This document shows positions 45,704 to 59,900 of a stretch of DNA of 64,000 nt, in pieces. How positions within the stretch are numbered: position 1 is the stretch's first letter; the number at the start of each line of letters is the position of its first letter. This stretch comes from Lepidodermella squamata (lineage: Eukaryota > Gastrotricha): NCBI GenBank assembly GCA_047495785.1, contig JBLDXI010000036.1, positions 62,001-126,000 of the forward strand, read 5' to 3'. A program made the position numbers and the translations under genes. The notes beneath the pieces were generated by a model that did no database searches, was not told where the DNA came from, and saw only the letters and a program-made list of their open reading frames with translations.

Positions 45704-46657
45704 TACATTACGCCAATCCTACGACCATTTTCAAATATTTTGACACTGATGGCGAGTTGAAAATTTTTTAACGAGATGGGAGAAGCGACTTTCATGGGAG
45801 ACATCCAAAACATGACTCATGTGACTTTCAATACTAATTCTATGGTTCCAATTTTGATGATGTTGAAAAACTACGATCTCCACAATTTTCTTCGGAGAAT
45901 CGTCCAGCCCATTCTCGATCGAACTTCCGCAACGGAAATCGATGTATCCATTTTAATTTCAGCGGCATTGGGGATATTGCTACCAAGACCACGTGATGAA
46001 TTGGCTAAACTATTTAAGCGATTTGTTATGGTAGATTCAGCAAAGTGGGATAATTCTTACAAAATCGGAGTTCAAATTCGACTGGGAGATGAAAATGAAT
46101 TCTTCATGGACCCTGAAGAAGTTTTGTGTTACGGCGAATGGTTGCCAAACAAATTCTAGCTGCTAACAGGTCTAAATTCATAATTTTCCTAACTGCAGAC
46201 AAATTATTGGAGTCAAGCCGGTCTCTAATTAAGGAATCGATTATTCAAAAAATCAATAATCGATCGATCGAAATCGATATTGTGTCTACGAGCGATCGAT
46301 GCCCCGAAGTCGAAGCTCACCATTCTCAATATGATGCCAAAAGATGCGAGTCAGACCTGGTTGTTCTACGCACGGACTTTCCTCGATTTCTACGTTCTGA
46401 CACGCATTGATGAACTCGTGATTTCGCGTAGTGGTTACAGCGAAATGGCCTCATTTCACAGCCTGCGACCCACTTTGCGGTACTTTGTAGAAAATGTAGA
46501 TTCGCCGAGAGAGGCGTTGGTAAAATCGTGCCTCTTGAGCATGGCTATGGTGAAGCGATTCGGTTTGAGAATGCTGGCAAAGGTATGTCTTGCCAGTTTC
46601 AACATTTCAACCGAATCGGCACAACGTTCGCTTTTGAAGTTTGTGATTGAAAGTTGA
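45704..46657 (+). pseudogene. Fucosyltransferase-like pseudogene, second copy
   Basis: Unit 2 copy of 31896-32849, with the same frame changes. Confidence 0.65.
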
Positions 46658-46992
46658 CAGAATTCGATGAAATTAAAACGATGCGTCCCGCTGTCACCAT
46701 GCATAATGAAATGCCGACTTTATTCAGCTGATTTGCGCAAAAAAATATTTTATATTTAATTAAGTTACGGGATTTTAAGATAACAGGATGGCATGAATTA
46801 TAGCAAGAAAAAAAATCAATATCAACTGACATGTTGCTCATGATCAAGTGCATTTGGCCTTATAAGCAACAGCCAGAATTGAATTCAAGTCGCAGCATAC
46901 CTAAAAGATGCCAGAAACGATTAATCACTTTAATTAGGTTTAGATATAGATGCAAAATGATGACAGTAAACACAGACAGTCATCGATGATCA

Positions 46993-47901
46993 TCACTCGA
47001 CGGAGATCTCGCAAACGACGTGCTGGCTCATACTAAAAACTTCAAAGCACCCAGCTCGGTTCAGGTGTACGAAGGCCGCGTCGCCGTCAAGAGTCAAATG
47101 AACCATCGCGCACGGTGCTTCCTCATCCGGAAGGAAAGTCCAAAATCCATGAGGTGCTTCATCAATGATAGATCCATCCGCCCATTTCACAACACCATCG
47201 ATATAGAATGCCCCGACCCATGCGCGATCTACGTTCAGAAATGCCATCAGCTGCCTGATTGCAGCCATGTCATCAGCTGTTTTCACCGTAGCAATTCTCA
47301 AGTTTGCATTCTCGCACGTAGACGTAGCGTAGGTCACGTTGAAGTTGAATTCTTTCGAAAGGATCGTGTATTGCCTAACGGCGCTTATGCCGAGGTGATA
47401 AGTCTCACAAACAGCGCTTTTCGAGTAGGCTTCACATAGATGATCGTTCAATTTGAGGTTGTCCAACGATTCCCAGTCAAATTGGGTATATTCCACGCAC
47501 ATTTCACCGCCCGGCTCGCCTGGTGCCCACAGGTGAAACGCCGTGAAAGCAGAGCCGTCAATCCATTGGAAGGCGCCGGAATACTTGTCCAAGCCTATCC
47601 ATCCCGAGGAGAAGCCTGCAATCGCAAGAGCTGACCGAATTCGTCCTTGTTCTTGCAGTGTTTTGACAGTAGCGAGTTGCCCAGATTTAGCCACACAAAG
47701 GTCTCGCGCCTCGCTGCGACTGATATCCCTCTGCTTGTTAGCTATGAAGATCGTTTTAACGGCGCTGTTGCATAATCTTTCGGAGGGAAAAAATGAATCG
47801 AGCGGGAAGGGGACTTCTTCCCGTTCGCAGCCGGCAGTTGCCAATCTGCAAGTTACCCTGCCACCCCTTGTTTTCGCCACGCATCTCACATAGCTACCAT
47901 T
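46993..47901 (-). CDS. Last exon of the lectin array (module 13, two CTLDs and the stop)
   Basis: A 303-codon exon, phase 0 at its acceptor. The first CTLD is type I (GQLATVKTLQEQ, SGWIGLDK, WIDGS, EPGGEMC, LNDHLC). The second begins after YHLGISAVRQY, has AWVGAFYIDGVVKWADGS and ends CEISVE with a stop codon, the only stop that closes the array. Its upstream partner is module 12 at 50865, across a nearly 3-kb intron that holds the 590-base repeat and two transposons. Unlike the unit 1 copy, this one is still connected to the array. Confidence 0.83.
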   Translation of the reverse strand, partial: NGSYVRCVAKTRGGRVTCRLATAGCEREEVPFPLDSFFPSERLCNSAVKTIFIANKQRDISRSEARDLCVAKSGQLATVKTLQEQGRIRSALAIAGFSSGWIGLDKYSGAFQWIDGSAFTAFHLWAPGEPGGEMCVEYTQFDWESLDNLKLNDHLCEAYSKSAVCETYHLGISAVRQYTILSKEFNFNVTYATSTCENANLRIATVKTADDMAAIRQLMAFLNVDRAWVGAFYIDGVVKWADGSIIDEAPHGFWTFLPDEEAPCAMVHLTLDGDAAFVHLNRAGCFEVFSMSQHVVCEISVE

Positions 47902-50900
47902 CTATATAGGTAGTTTTAAATTCAATTAAATTTGTGAAAAAGGCACATGTTTTGCCAGAACATTCAAAGCAAATTAGGGTAAGGTTACCTAAATCTGCTT
48001 AAAAAAATCCATTTTTTTTCAAACGATGAGGTTCAAGACCTTAATGTGTCTTATACCAATTCAACCATGCTGAATTCGAATTTTGATGAATTGGAATCTC
48101 CCGGCTCGCCTGGTGCCCACAGGTGAAACGCCGTGAAAGCAGAGCCGTCAATCCATTGGAAGGCGCCGGAATACTTGTCCAAGCCTATCCATCCCGAGGA
48201 GAAGCCTGCAATCGCAAGAGCTGACCGAATTCGTCCTTGTTCTTGCAGTGTTTTGACAGTAGCGAGTTGCCCAGATTTAGCCACACAAAGGTCTCGCGCC
48301 TCGCTGCGACTGATATCCCTCTGCTTGTTAGCTATGAAGATCGTTTTAACGGCGCTGTTGCATAATCTTTCGGAGGGAAAAAATGAATCGAGCGGGAAGG
48401 GGACTTCTTCCCGTTCGCAGCCGGCAGTTGCCAATCTGCAAGTTACCCTGCCACCCCTTGTTTTCGCCACGCATCTCACATAGCTACCATTCTATATAGG
48501 TAGTTTTAAATTCAATTAAATTTGTGAAAAAGGCACATGTTTTGCCAGAACATTCAAAGCAAATTAGGGTAAGGTTACCTAAATCTGCTTAAAAAAATCC
48601 ATTTTTTTTCAAACGATGAGGTTCAAGACCTTAATGTGTCTTATACCAATTCAACCATGCTGAATTCGAATTTTGATGAATTGGAATCTCCTGGCACAGT
48701 CCATCGGAAACTATCGGGAACTTGGCAAATGACGTTATTCTACGGCCAGATTTGGACTTAGCATGATAAAATTAGGTAGTGTAAGAAAAAGGACAGCAAG
48801 ATTCGCTTTTGCATGCATTTTCATTGTGTGACCACTTAAAAGTCCAATCCAATGCGCACGCTGATTGGTCAATCGATCGTTGCTACGACTCCCGGATGAA
48901 ACGTTCAGTCGTGCGATCCATAAGATTTTTTGCAACAAGTGTTTTTTGCCGCAGTAGTTTACCACGATTAATATGGAGTTTACGCTCGTGGTCAATGGAA
49001 ACCGGGCAGAGGGCGTGGCAAGGTCATTTTTTAAATAAATATAAAATATTTTATTAGTGGATCGCACGACGGAAATGTTTCATTCCGGACTCATTATCAA
49101 CGATAAATTGGCCAATCAGCGTGCGCGCCTAAGTTAAACTTACCAGTGGTTCCACAATGCTAGCCTTGAATTGGGAGTTAGGCAATCGCTAATATACCTA
49201 ATTTCTTTCAGCCATTTTATTTCGATGCGCATTTTGCTGTACCGGGGCGGGGTACAATTGTGACAGGTACAAGGTACAAGTTTGACAACTTTTTTTCTAC
49301 GACCTTATGGCCTACCTGCGGTTGACTTCCCAAAATTTTGGAAAAATATCTAACAAATCCCTTGGCTCCTGTACAATAAGGGTATCGATTTTTCTGAATT
49401 CGATTCCATTATTGACTGCTGATTTTTGGAATCGAATCCTCGAAAACCCTAAAATCACCCCTCTGGATCACCAGGGCGGTTTTGGATAGAATTCTTTACA
49501 CCAAAATGAAGCTGGCGTTTAGGTGGTAATAATTGAAGTGAAAGCAGTCAATTTTAAAGAGCCAGTTCCAGGTAAATTACCTGCAAAGTAGCGATTCTGG
49601 AGGAGCAAGTTTGATAACTCGTTAGAACGATTTTTACAGCAGGTACAATTTTGACAACTCAGAAAGCTACCTTGAAAGACTTCTTAATCAAGTTTTGGAT
49701 GGCACTCCGATAAAGCCCGTCTCATGTAGATAATTCTAGAATTTTTCACAAATTCTAGTACCGTTCGTTTATTTTTGGTGAGTTTCGAAGCAATACCTTG
49801 AAAACAGCGTTTTAATAAAAAATCAACAAATCTCAATTACCACCACGTACACGATGAATCACTGCTGACGCTAGATGATCAAGTTGAAATAGGGGCATTA
49901 CCATAGAGTTGTCAAAGTTATACCAACTTGTCAAAATTGTACCTTTCTTTCGGGCCATTTTCCTCGTATGAAATACCTGGATCAGGCCGTGTAAAAATTA
50001 CAAAAACTATGCCCAGGGCAAGGGGGTTCTAACGGTGTAAAAATTTGGTTAGAATTCACCTAAATTGATTTTCTAGAATGTTTTACCAAGTTGTACCTTT
50101 TTGTTGTCAAAATTGTACCGTTCCCCGGTATGTTTATTTGAAAGGTTCAAACTTGTTAAGCATAGTTTAGTTTATAAATCCACAAAATTTGAACCCAATA
50201 GGACGCAAATTGAGCGAGTATGCAGTTTAGGTTCAGAAGTGAAGTTTTTATGCAGATTTATAGCACCCTCGAGCGATTTTAAATTTTTGTCTTTTTTGAC
50301 TTTCATAAACGATGGCTCCCTAACGGTGAGGTGTTGGCTTATGAGATTTTGTGAGCTTACTGGAATGGGTTCTGACTGCTCATGCTAAAATTTGAGCCCG
50401 GAGATCCTCATGGTTATGGACTGACAAGCGTTTGAAAAAATTGGAAATTTTTTATCCAGATTTATGGACGACAGCCGATAGCCATCAACGGTTTCATCAA
50501 AGTCGGTAAACAACATTAGGTCCCATATTCAGCAATGGTTTGCCGTAGCAACATTTTGAACTTTCATAATTTTATTTTGATGCAATTAAATAATTATGCA
50601 AATGAGTTTGAAAAAACCCGAAAAAGAGTTTTTTCTCGAACATTTTGCTGGCAAATTTTTCTTGGTTCTGTTTTTTTCAAACTCATCAAAATCAAGTTCA
50701 TAATGTTGCTACGAGTAATAGCATTCTGGGATTTTGAGAAAAACGTCGCGATGCGTTTGAAAAGGGCTGCTAAGTTTTTATTGTTGTTTATCATTTTTGG
50801 CGTTAATAATTGGAGAGCGGCCCCTTTTAAAAGCAACGCGACGAAAATCTTAAAAGAATCTTACCGGAGGGGGAGGCACATAGGTCTCGCAGATGCCTGC

Positions 50901-53900
50901 GTTGGTGTATTTTTCCGAACATGTTACGTCGAAAAGATACCGATCGGGTTGCTGTGCCGTCAGTCTCAGATCCAGCATGTAGATACCACACGAGCCATCG
51001 CCCGATGGTTCTTCGAAGCCCCACTGGGATGTCAGATTTTCAAACGGCGCTCCATCCATCCATGTCAACAAATTTTCGCGACGAGCCAGGCCGACCCAGG
51101 CTTCATTAATCGACTGCTTTGTCATCAAACTGCGAATTTGTTCTTGCTCGCTTGCTGTTTTGATCGTGGCTAATTGGCCAGATTGTTCAGAGCACTGCCG
51201 GTAAGCTGAGTACCAAGACATTGAGTCAGAAATCACGGCGAACAACTGTTTCACCACATTCTGACAAGCGGCTGCATTTTCGTAAACAGACCCGGACGGG
51301 AAGGCATATTCGTCTCGAGAACAGCCCGGCGTTGTAGAGCGGCAAGTAACTTGGCCAGTAGAAATTGAAACGCAGCGAGTGAAGCCGACCTTGATCACGA
51401 AAACAAATATCAGTCAATAATATTTGAATTGTTGAGGAGGGTTGCCCTCACAAAAAATTGAAATATAAAGTTCTCTATTGTATATGGCAATAGAGCACTT
51501 GATATTTCAATTTTTTTGCATAGCGCAGCCACTTTTTACCGTTGCCGAGAAAATCGCACAATAGAGCGAACGAATTGCTCGCCCAAGAGGAAAAACGTTT
51601 TGAGCCAATATTTTTTATTTACAAAATGAAAAATATTCGCCGAAAAATCCGTCCGCGTTTAATTATTCAAACTACAAGTTCAATTATGAGATTTTCTCGG
51701 CATCGGTAAAAAGTGGCTGCGCTATGCTTAGATAAAATGCGCAAGCGATAAAATAAGGGTAAAATAAAATGCGCAAGTGAGGGTAATTCTTTGAGGAATT
51801 CAAACTGATTTCATGAAATTAAGCCCGTTTGGGGAGTTTTTCATCCTTTTATCCAAGATTTTTTTGTAGAAATCCTCAAAAACTCGATGATAACAAAGAT
51901 TATTGGATTTTGCCTTAATTGTTGGGTCAAATCTCTTAGGATTTTTTAACCCTTCAACCTTAAACAAGAGGCATACTTGAAAAGAAACTTACTAGCCTTG
52001 AAGCATTTCAGATTTTTCTGATTTTCCATTTAATATGACCTCTCCCTCTAATTGTAGAGTTTCTGAACACTTTTCTGTTTTTTTTTGTTCGCCCACTCAC
52101 AGCGTGTCCCATATGTAACGCCAGCAAAGAGGATACAGGGAAAAGGATTTACAAACTCTTTAGTGAGAGACGAAGTCACATCTCATTGCCAGAAAAATGT
52201 TAGAAAATTTCAAAAAATCACGATAATACTATAATTTAGTATTTCACTTGATTATGGGATTAAAAAAGTCCGGATAAATTTGGTCCAACCGGGTAAAATA
52301 CCGAAAAATACCAAACCAGTTACCATCGGGATTTTCCGGGTTTTCTCCGGTAAATTTTGAATTTCTTCGGTTAAATCACGGATAAAAGATGAAATTTTCT
52401 CTCGATATGCTTAGTTCCGAAAAATTAGTTTAATTTTCTATAAAAGGTGGCCAAATTAAAAAATAGTTGCGCAACTTCTGTGACACACTGTATGTGACAC
52501 GCTGTAATTGGGAAGAAGATGCGCGGTGATTTGAGATTTCAAAGAGATATATCACTTTTTTAATTTGTTCAATCTGAAAGTAAGGAAAAAGCTTAGGAAT
52601 TGCTTCAACAAACCGGCGTCGTTCGTTTGACGAATGTCTCACAGAGCGCAAACTTTTTCTGGTCGCGACAATTGGCGATTCGGACATGGAAATCGGCCGG
52701 ATAATGGCTTGAGGCGGCAATGAACTCGAGGCTAGAGCATGAGCCATTGCCAATCAGCTCCATAAAGCCCCATGGTGTAGGCGGATTGCTGTACAACTCG
52801 CCATCTATCCATCGCTTCTCCGAGGCTTTGGTAAGACCTATCCAAGCTGAAGTCATCGAATTCGCATTGACAACTTTCCGAGCTTGCGCCAATTCGGTGA
52901 GAGTCTTGATAGTAGCCAGCTGCCCGTTCCGTAATTGGCACTGACCGTTCGCGTCATGCCAGCCAGGTTGTTTGCTCAACTCGAGGAGAAAATAGGATTT
53001 CATCGCGTTGTTGCATTCTTCAGCACTCGAGAATGAGGTGTCCAAGGGCACTGTTAACTCATCTCGGAGACAGCCAGCCGGCCATGGTCGACAGGTAACG
53101 GCACCGTTAGCTGATCGCGAAACACATCGAGCGTAACCAGTCTGTTAAACCAATGGAATAAATCAGTTTCTAACTACAAGTATAGACAATCAACTTCTGA
53201 CATCAATTGTCGACCAGGCTCAGGGAGTGGCATTCAGCAGAAGCGTTGCCCTTTACACTTTTTCATAAGATTCCCTAATTTTTGGACCCTTAGTCACGGT
53301 GGAAAACGCCAAAATGAACTCAATTCCTGGCCCATATTAGTTTCGTCCGGCCCCCAAGCGTCGTCTGCGCAATTGGAGGGTGAAAGTGGACTTGGAGCAA
53401 AACGCCACATCGAAAATTCTAGAAATTTCAAGACCGCGTGCGGCACAGTCAAATGCCAAGTTGATATGACATATTTTAATTTTTTTCGCGCGAGAATACC
53501 ATATTCAATTGATAGAGAATTGTTTGAATTATTTTTTAGTATAAAAACCGATGCGATACTCGAAAGTAACCCTTAAACATCGTCGTGCGTGGTTTTAAAT
53601 TTGTTAATCAGGGCTGCAAAACATGCAGGATTTCCTGTGCAGTGATTTGAAGATTTCCTGAATTTCCTAAGAGTTTTCTCATATCTCAAACTGCCAGGAG
53701 AATCTGAAAACAAATTAGATATTCAGAATCAGCGCAATAAGTTAGCTTATGTGTGCAAATTTGCGCCCAGTTACCGGAAACTACGGAAAATACCCTTTGA
53801 CCCCTACGGAAAATAGCACGCGCGGCCAAAATTTTGTTTAAAAATTCGACGGCGTTCTGCTCCAAGTCCACTTTTACCTTTTACCCTCCAATTGCGCAAC

Positions 53901-56900
53901 CGACGCTTGGGGGCCGAACGAAACTAATATAGGCCCGGAATTGAGCTCCAAAAGACCACGTTGAGGACCCTTCGGTCGTGAAATTTAGGCCCGAAATGCC
54001 CTTTAGTTCGAAGATTTATCCCGAGCCAGACAACAAAATGAGAATTTATCCCACTGTTCGGTTAATTTCGATCAAATTTTTTGTTAATTTCCATCCCTGG
54101 CAGCTCCAGGATCCAAGATCGCACCGCAGACGCCCGAGCAGTAGAATCACTAAATTTATTTTAATTAATTTCTCAAATATCACATCTCTCAATAGTAGAT
54201 CCCTCTAAAATTCACCAAATTTACCTAAAACTCTAAATTGAAAATTTAGGAATATAATTACCAATGTGTTTGAAAGACCGAAGAGCTCGCAAATTGCGCT
54301 GTTTGCAGTACTTTCGCATCGGTCATCAAACATGTACATATTCTCGTGGACATCTTCCTGAGGCACTTGTTCGAGCAACGCGTACTTGGCACAGTCGTCA
54401 TTCCCAGGCTCACCTGGCGCCCATTGCTGGCCTAATGCCGTGAAATTGCTGTTATCTATCCACTTGAAAACACCAGATGATTTTTGCAGACCAATCCAGC
54501 CTGATAGCATTCCTTTGCTGAACAGCAAGCCCCGAACTTGTTCCTGTTCGTCTGCTGTTTTGACAACCGCAAGTTGACTGAATTTCGCAGCGCACAACTG
54601 CCTAGCTGCGTCACGGTTCAGTGGAGACGACGAGCTGGCGACAATAAAAAATTGTTTCTTGACAGTGATGCAGTCAAGATCGTAAGAGAACACGACATCG
54701 GATGGATAGGCCAGCTCGTCGTTATTACAGCTATCGAGACGACATGTTACTTTGTCACCGTCCGATTTATCCCGACATCTGACGTATTGCGGCTGTTTGA
54801 AAAGGATAAGAACGGAACATTAATTGTTTAAATTTACAATGTCATACCTAATTTTTATATCTCGCTAGGACGATAGTGGTTCTCATGAGGGGGTTTGCGA
54901 CCCAAAATTGGGTCGCAGGGGCTTTTCTGATGGGTCGCTGGGTGGACCGCGGGTCGCATGGGTCGCAAGGCAAAAATCATGCAAGGTATAATACCGACCG
55001 GTATAAACCGGTTTAAACCGATGAACAAACCAGTGTTTTTAATATGTGCTAAAATCACTCAAATGTCTTATTTGACAAAGCCAGAGATCGCTAGCACTTT
55101 AGGTTTTGCCGGTTTTATTTGAAAATTTCAACTTGAAAGGCCTGAAACCGCCTAATCATTATAGATTATACCCTACCGGAAGTAAAACTGATTTCACGAT
55201 AGTTTCATGAAAATTTGGGATCTAAGGTAGAATTTTACGCTGAACACGATGGTGACATCGAATCAACCGCATCAGGTATCGATTATATAATCAATTATCG
55301 ATTATTGGTAACTGATCGAGTGATCGATTTTTTTTAATTTTGCACAATCGATTTTATGTGATACAGTGTAGTCTTTCTAAAATATTGCGGCTGTGCGGTA
55401 TTGATCCTGGGGACATAATGACTCTTAGGCGACTTCTGGCTGGCTGTTATATATGAACATGTGAGCTTTTTTGCGTGAAGCAGCCCAGAAACCGGTACCG
55501 GTTTAAACCGGTTTATACTGGTTTGAGTTTAAACCGAATACCCTGAAATCATGTGTCGTGATTAATTGTGATTTATCGGTCTCAATGATTTGGTATAATT
55601 GATTTAGTTCCGTGAAAGTGGGACATTGATTGATTTTGATTGACTGATGGAGGTCCGTGATTTAAGCCGTAAATCATATCAAATCAAATCCAACGCTCCG
55701 GACTGAATTATGAAACAGGAGGGGGCCCTTTGGTCACAAAATTAGGGCCCGAGAAAACCCCCTAGTTCGAGGATCCTACTTCGCGCACTGTTATGAAAAG
55801 AGGAGCGAGGAGCCTCCAAGAACTCTGGGAGAATGTTCGACACATCGACCGTTTGATTTATACGTAAATACCAACATTTCTAGATCTTAAATGTTGTTTA
55901 GTTTCTTTGTTTTATCAAACTTTTATGTTAGGAATCATAAAATCCCGGGGTTCGATTATAACATAAGGAAAACTCACGGGTGGATTGAATATCTCGCAAA
56001 TGGCGCTTTTCGACTTGGCATCGCAAAAGTGGTCATTCATATAGAAATTGGGTGCGTAACCATCGCGACCTGAATATTGAGTATACTCCACGCATTTGTC
56101 ATTGCCCGGCTCGCCTGGCCCCCACTGCTGGTTCAGCGCCGTGAAATTTGAGCCATCAATCCAGTAGTAAGCACCTGAGAATTTGCTCAAGCCAGTCCAG
56201 CCAGACGAGAACCCTGAAGCTGCTAGGGCTGATCGAACGTCTTCCTGTTCTTGCGAAGTTTTAACAGTAGCAAGCTGCCCAGAATTCGCCAAACAGAGGT
56301 CCCTAGCTTCATCGCGGCTGATATCACTGGACTTATTAGCTATGAAGAACCTCTTATCCAACGTGTTGCAGACCCAATCGGAATCGTATAAAAATACTTT
56401 ATCGAGAGGGAAGGTAACCTCGTCACGATTGCATCCATCAGACGCTAGTCTACAAGTCATTTTACCGCCATTTGATTTCGCAACGCATCTCAAATATCCG
56501 CCAGCCTGGAAAATTCGGATAATTTACGAAAATTCAGTTTGCAGTTTAGCTTACCGGTGGGGGAACGTAAGGTGTATACATTTCGCAGACAGCTGCATCG
56601 TATGCGTCCGAGCAAGGTACGTCATTGAGGTAGAGATCTGAAGGCTGAGATTCTGCCACGCCGTACTCTTTGTAAACGCCACACGAGCCATCGCCTGAAG
56701 GCTCATTGACACCCCATTGCCAGTTCAGGGTGTTCAGAGGTGATCCATCGATCCAGCGTTTAGCGAGCCCCACCCAAGCCTGCTTAACAAATTGCTTTAC
56801 CATGAGGCTTCGAACTAGATCCTGCTCATTAGCCGTCGTTATCGAAGCTAGCTGGCCGGATTTCTCAGAACACAAGGCATTTGCTGCGTCCCACTGCTTT

Positions 56901-59900
56901 GGCGAGTCGAATTTCAGTACAAAAAGTTGTTTCGATAAATTCTGGCATGACGCTGTGTTTTCGTAAGTAGCATTCGACGGGTAGGGGATTTCATCGCCAA
57001 TACAGCCAGGGGGTGTCGCACGACAGCTGACTGAGCCAGTTGACATTGAAACACAACGAGCCTTCGACAAGCCGGCCTTTGATAAAAAAGAAAGATGAAA
57101 TAATTAGCGTTGGAAAATGTTGGAAATCAGGGCGCGAAGTACGGGGGAAATGAGGGGTATCGGACCCTCAGTTCGGCAAGCCAAAGTGAAAAAACCCTAA
57201 AAAACTTAAGGGTCCCTTTGGTCATAAAATTGGGGCCCGAAAATACCCCCTAGTTCGAGGATCCTACTTCGCGCACTGTTGGAAATTATCGGAAAATTAA
57301 CCCTTAGCCGCCGTCGCAATGACGTGTTAACTCGGGCACCTTTCAGAAAATCCCTGAAAATCAAGAAGAGGCTAAAATCAAATTCTGAGTCGGCAGAAAG
57401 TCTTACATTTAGCCTTAGATAGAAAACCGAACCTCTTTTTCAAAAGAAATTTACATGGGTTGCCGTTGCTATGACATGTTAACGCGTTTTCATGACGTGT
57501 TAACAAGTCATTTAAAATTTTTCTCACTATTTTCGACCTGTTCGGAATGGCTTTGAAAATTTAGATTTTCAGGAAGAGCTTGTTTCTTCCTATTGATTTA
57601 TCATAATTTATGACGCAACAATGGGTTCGATAGCCCAAATCCTCCGACCACGGTGAATTTTCTCCTGAATTAACGCCTGTACACGTCTTCGGCGGCTAAG
57701 GGTTAACAAGAGAAAACAATAGTGACTACGCATTTTCTAAAGGTTTAACAAACCTCCCCTCCCATATCTTCTACGTAATTTCTTAGCGCTCAAGGTTGTA
57801 CATACCGCAGGTGGTGGTTCAGCGAAAGTTTCACAAAGAGCGAAGCGTCTCTGGTCGCCACAATTGACGATTCTTGGATATATATCGGCTGGTCGGTCAT
57901 TGGAAGGATCGATAAACTCAAGGTTGGAGCAAGAACCATCTCCGCTTGGCGAGAACAAGCCCCAGGGTGTGGAGATACTGTTGTAATTTTCGCCATCGAT
58001 CCAGCGCAATTGAGAGGCTTTAGTTAGACCAATCCAAGCTGTAGTCGTTGAATTCGAAGCTAGAATTTCCCGAGCTTGAGCCAACTCGGCAAATGTTTTG
58101 ATTGTAGCCAGCTGCCCATTTCGGGTCTGACACTGACCGTTCGCGTCATGCCAGCCAGTTTTCTTGCTTAACTCGAGCAGTAAATAGGATTTCATAGCGT
58201 TATTGCATTCTTCAGCAGTTGAGAATGAGGTGTCCAAGGGCACTGTTACTTCATCTCGGAGGCAGCCAGCCGGCCATGGCCGACAGGTAACAGCACCGTT
58301 AGCTGATCGCGAGACACATCGAGCGTAACCAATCTGAAATAAACGAGGTTTAATGAACACTTTAACAGCCAAAAATAGACTGCGTCATCCGATATTTGGA
58401 TACAAATCCTAGATCTGACAAAAAGACAAGTTTCGGAATATTGGGAACTTTCAACAATTTTTTAAACTTTAATGATACATAATTCAGTTCTAAGTTTTCG
58501 ACTTTCGATCCTAGCATGTATTGAAGGCGAAAACTTTTTTCAACCGACCAATCTCTTCCTTTATCCGACCAATGTTTAATTTGATCCGACAACCAAAAAT
58601 GTGACTAAAACCTGCCGACTTGCTTTTTCATAATTTAAAAAATTACAGTAAAAAATTGACAATTCAGATCGTTATAATTCCTACATACGCATGGTAAAAT
58701 TTTGCCATAGAGAAATTGAATTTCTCCATGGCTGAATTGAATCTTTTAAGGCGGACTTTTTATTTCAATTTTTCTACGCTATTTTCACAGGGGTATGACC
58801 CTTTAACACCCCAAAAAGTCGCTCCAGTTAGTGCGCATGTAGGAATAGGATTACTCCATGGCTAGCCATAGAGTATTCCCTTAATCTTTCACCATAAAAT
58901 TATACGGGTTCAGAGATCGAAATAGTGTGAAAAAGGGGTATGCCTCTAAGGAAAAATCGTTAATCAGCTCAATAATTCAATTGATAAAAAAAATAATAAC
59001 TGGAAATCGAACCAGGGTATTCGATGGGCGGAAGGTCTCGCAAATGGCGCTGTTTGAAGTGCTATCGCAGAAATGATCGTTCATGTACAAATTCTCGTGG
59101 AAATCAGCTTGGCTTCCGTATCGTGTATACTCAGCGCAGTCATCGTTCCCGGGCTCTCCAGGGCCCCATTGTTGGTACAAGGCGAAAAAATCACTGTTAT
59201 CAATCCACTTCAAAACTTCAGATGATTTTTTAAGACCAGCCCATCCCGATGGGATTCCGGCGCTGAACAGCAATGCTCGAACTTGGTCCTGTTCGTCTGC
59301 TGTTTTGACAGTAGCCAGCTGACTCGATTGTTCCGCACACAACTGCCTCGCTGCATCCCGGTTCAATGGAAAGGACGAGTTAGCAATGAACATTTGCTTC
59401 TTAACAGTGCTGCATTTGATTCTAGTAGAGAAAACGGTATCGGATGGGTAGGCTAGCTCGTCCGAGCGGCAGCTATCGGGCCGACATGTTACTATGTCAC
59501 CATCCGCTTTTTTCACACAGCGGAAATAATTAGTCGACTGCAAAAATATCACAATTCGTATTACATCGATGAGGTTTCAAAATTTTGAAGCTAACCTGTG
59601 GAGGCTGAGATTGAAAAGTTTCACAGATAGCGAGAGTTTTCTCGGCGATGCAATCCTGCATTTGAATTTGGTAACCCTCAGGCTGAACCCTTAAGAACTC
59701 GAAGCTTGAGCATGAGCCACTAGTGGATTGATAAACCGAGAGTTGCGGTATTTGCGTGAAGTTTGACCCGTCAATCCAGCGCAAAATAGTTGTTTTCGTT
59801 AGACCAACCCAGGCGGATTCAGCTGATTCATCGCGCAGCAGCTCGCGAGCCATTTGAAGCTCATCAACTGATTTAACTGTAGCCAACTGGCCGCCTTGCG

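Larger units (their letters stand above)
36760..50567. repeat. 13,808-base tandem duplication, unit 2
   Basis: This repeats 22952-36759. Its right side is followed by unique sequence (TTTTATTTTGATGC). Its left side fuses the end of unit 1 to the middle of kinase exon 5. Confidence 0.92.

Noticed and set aside
22952-50567. Treating the two unit copies as diverged gene-family members
   Set aside because: The copies are identical wherever compared, including pseudogene lesions, so they are one duplication event or an artefact rather than separately evolving paralogues.
54885-55540. A complete transposon spanning the GGGTCGC-rich stretch and the inverted ACCGGTTTAAACCGGT motifs
   Set aside because: The inverted motifs are self-complementary short words, and I could not define consistent ends or a target duplication.
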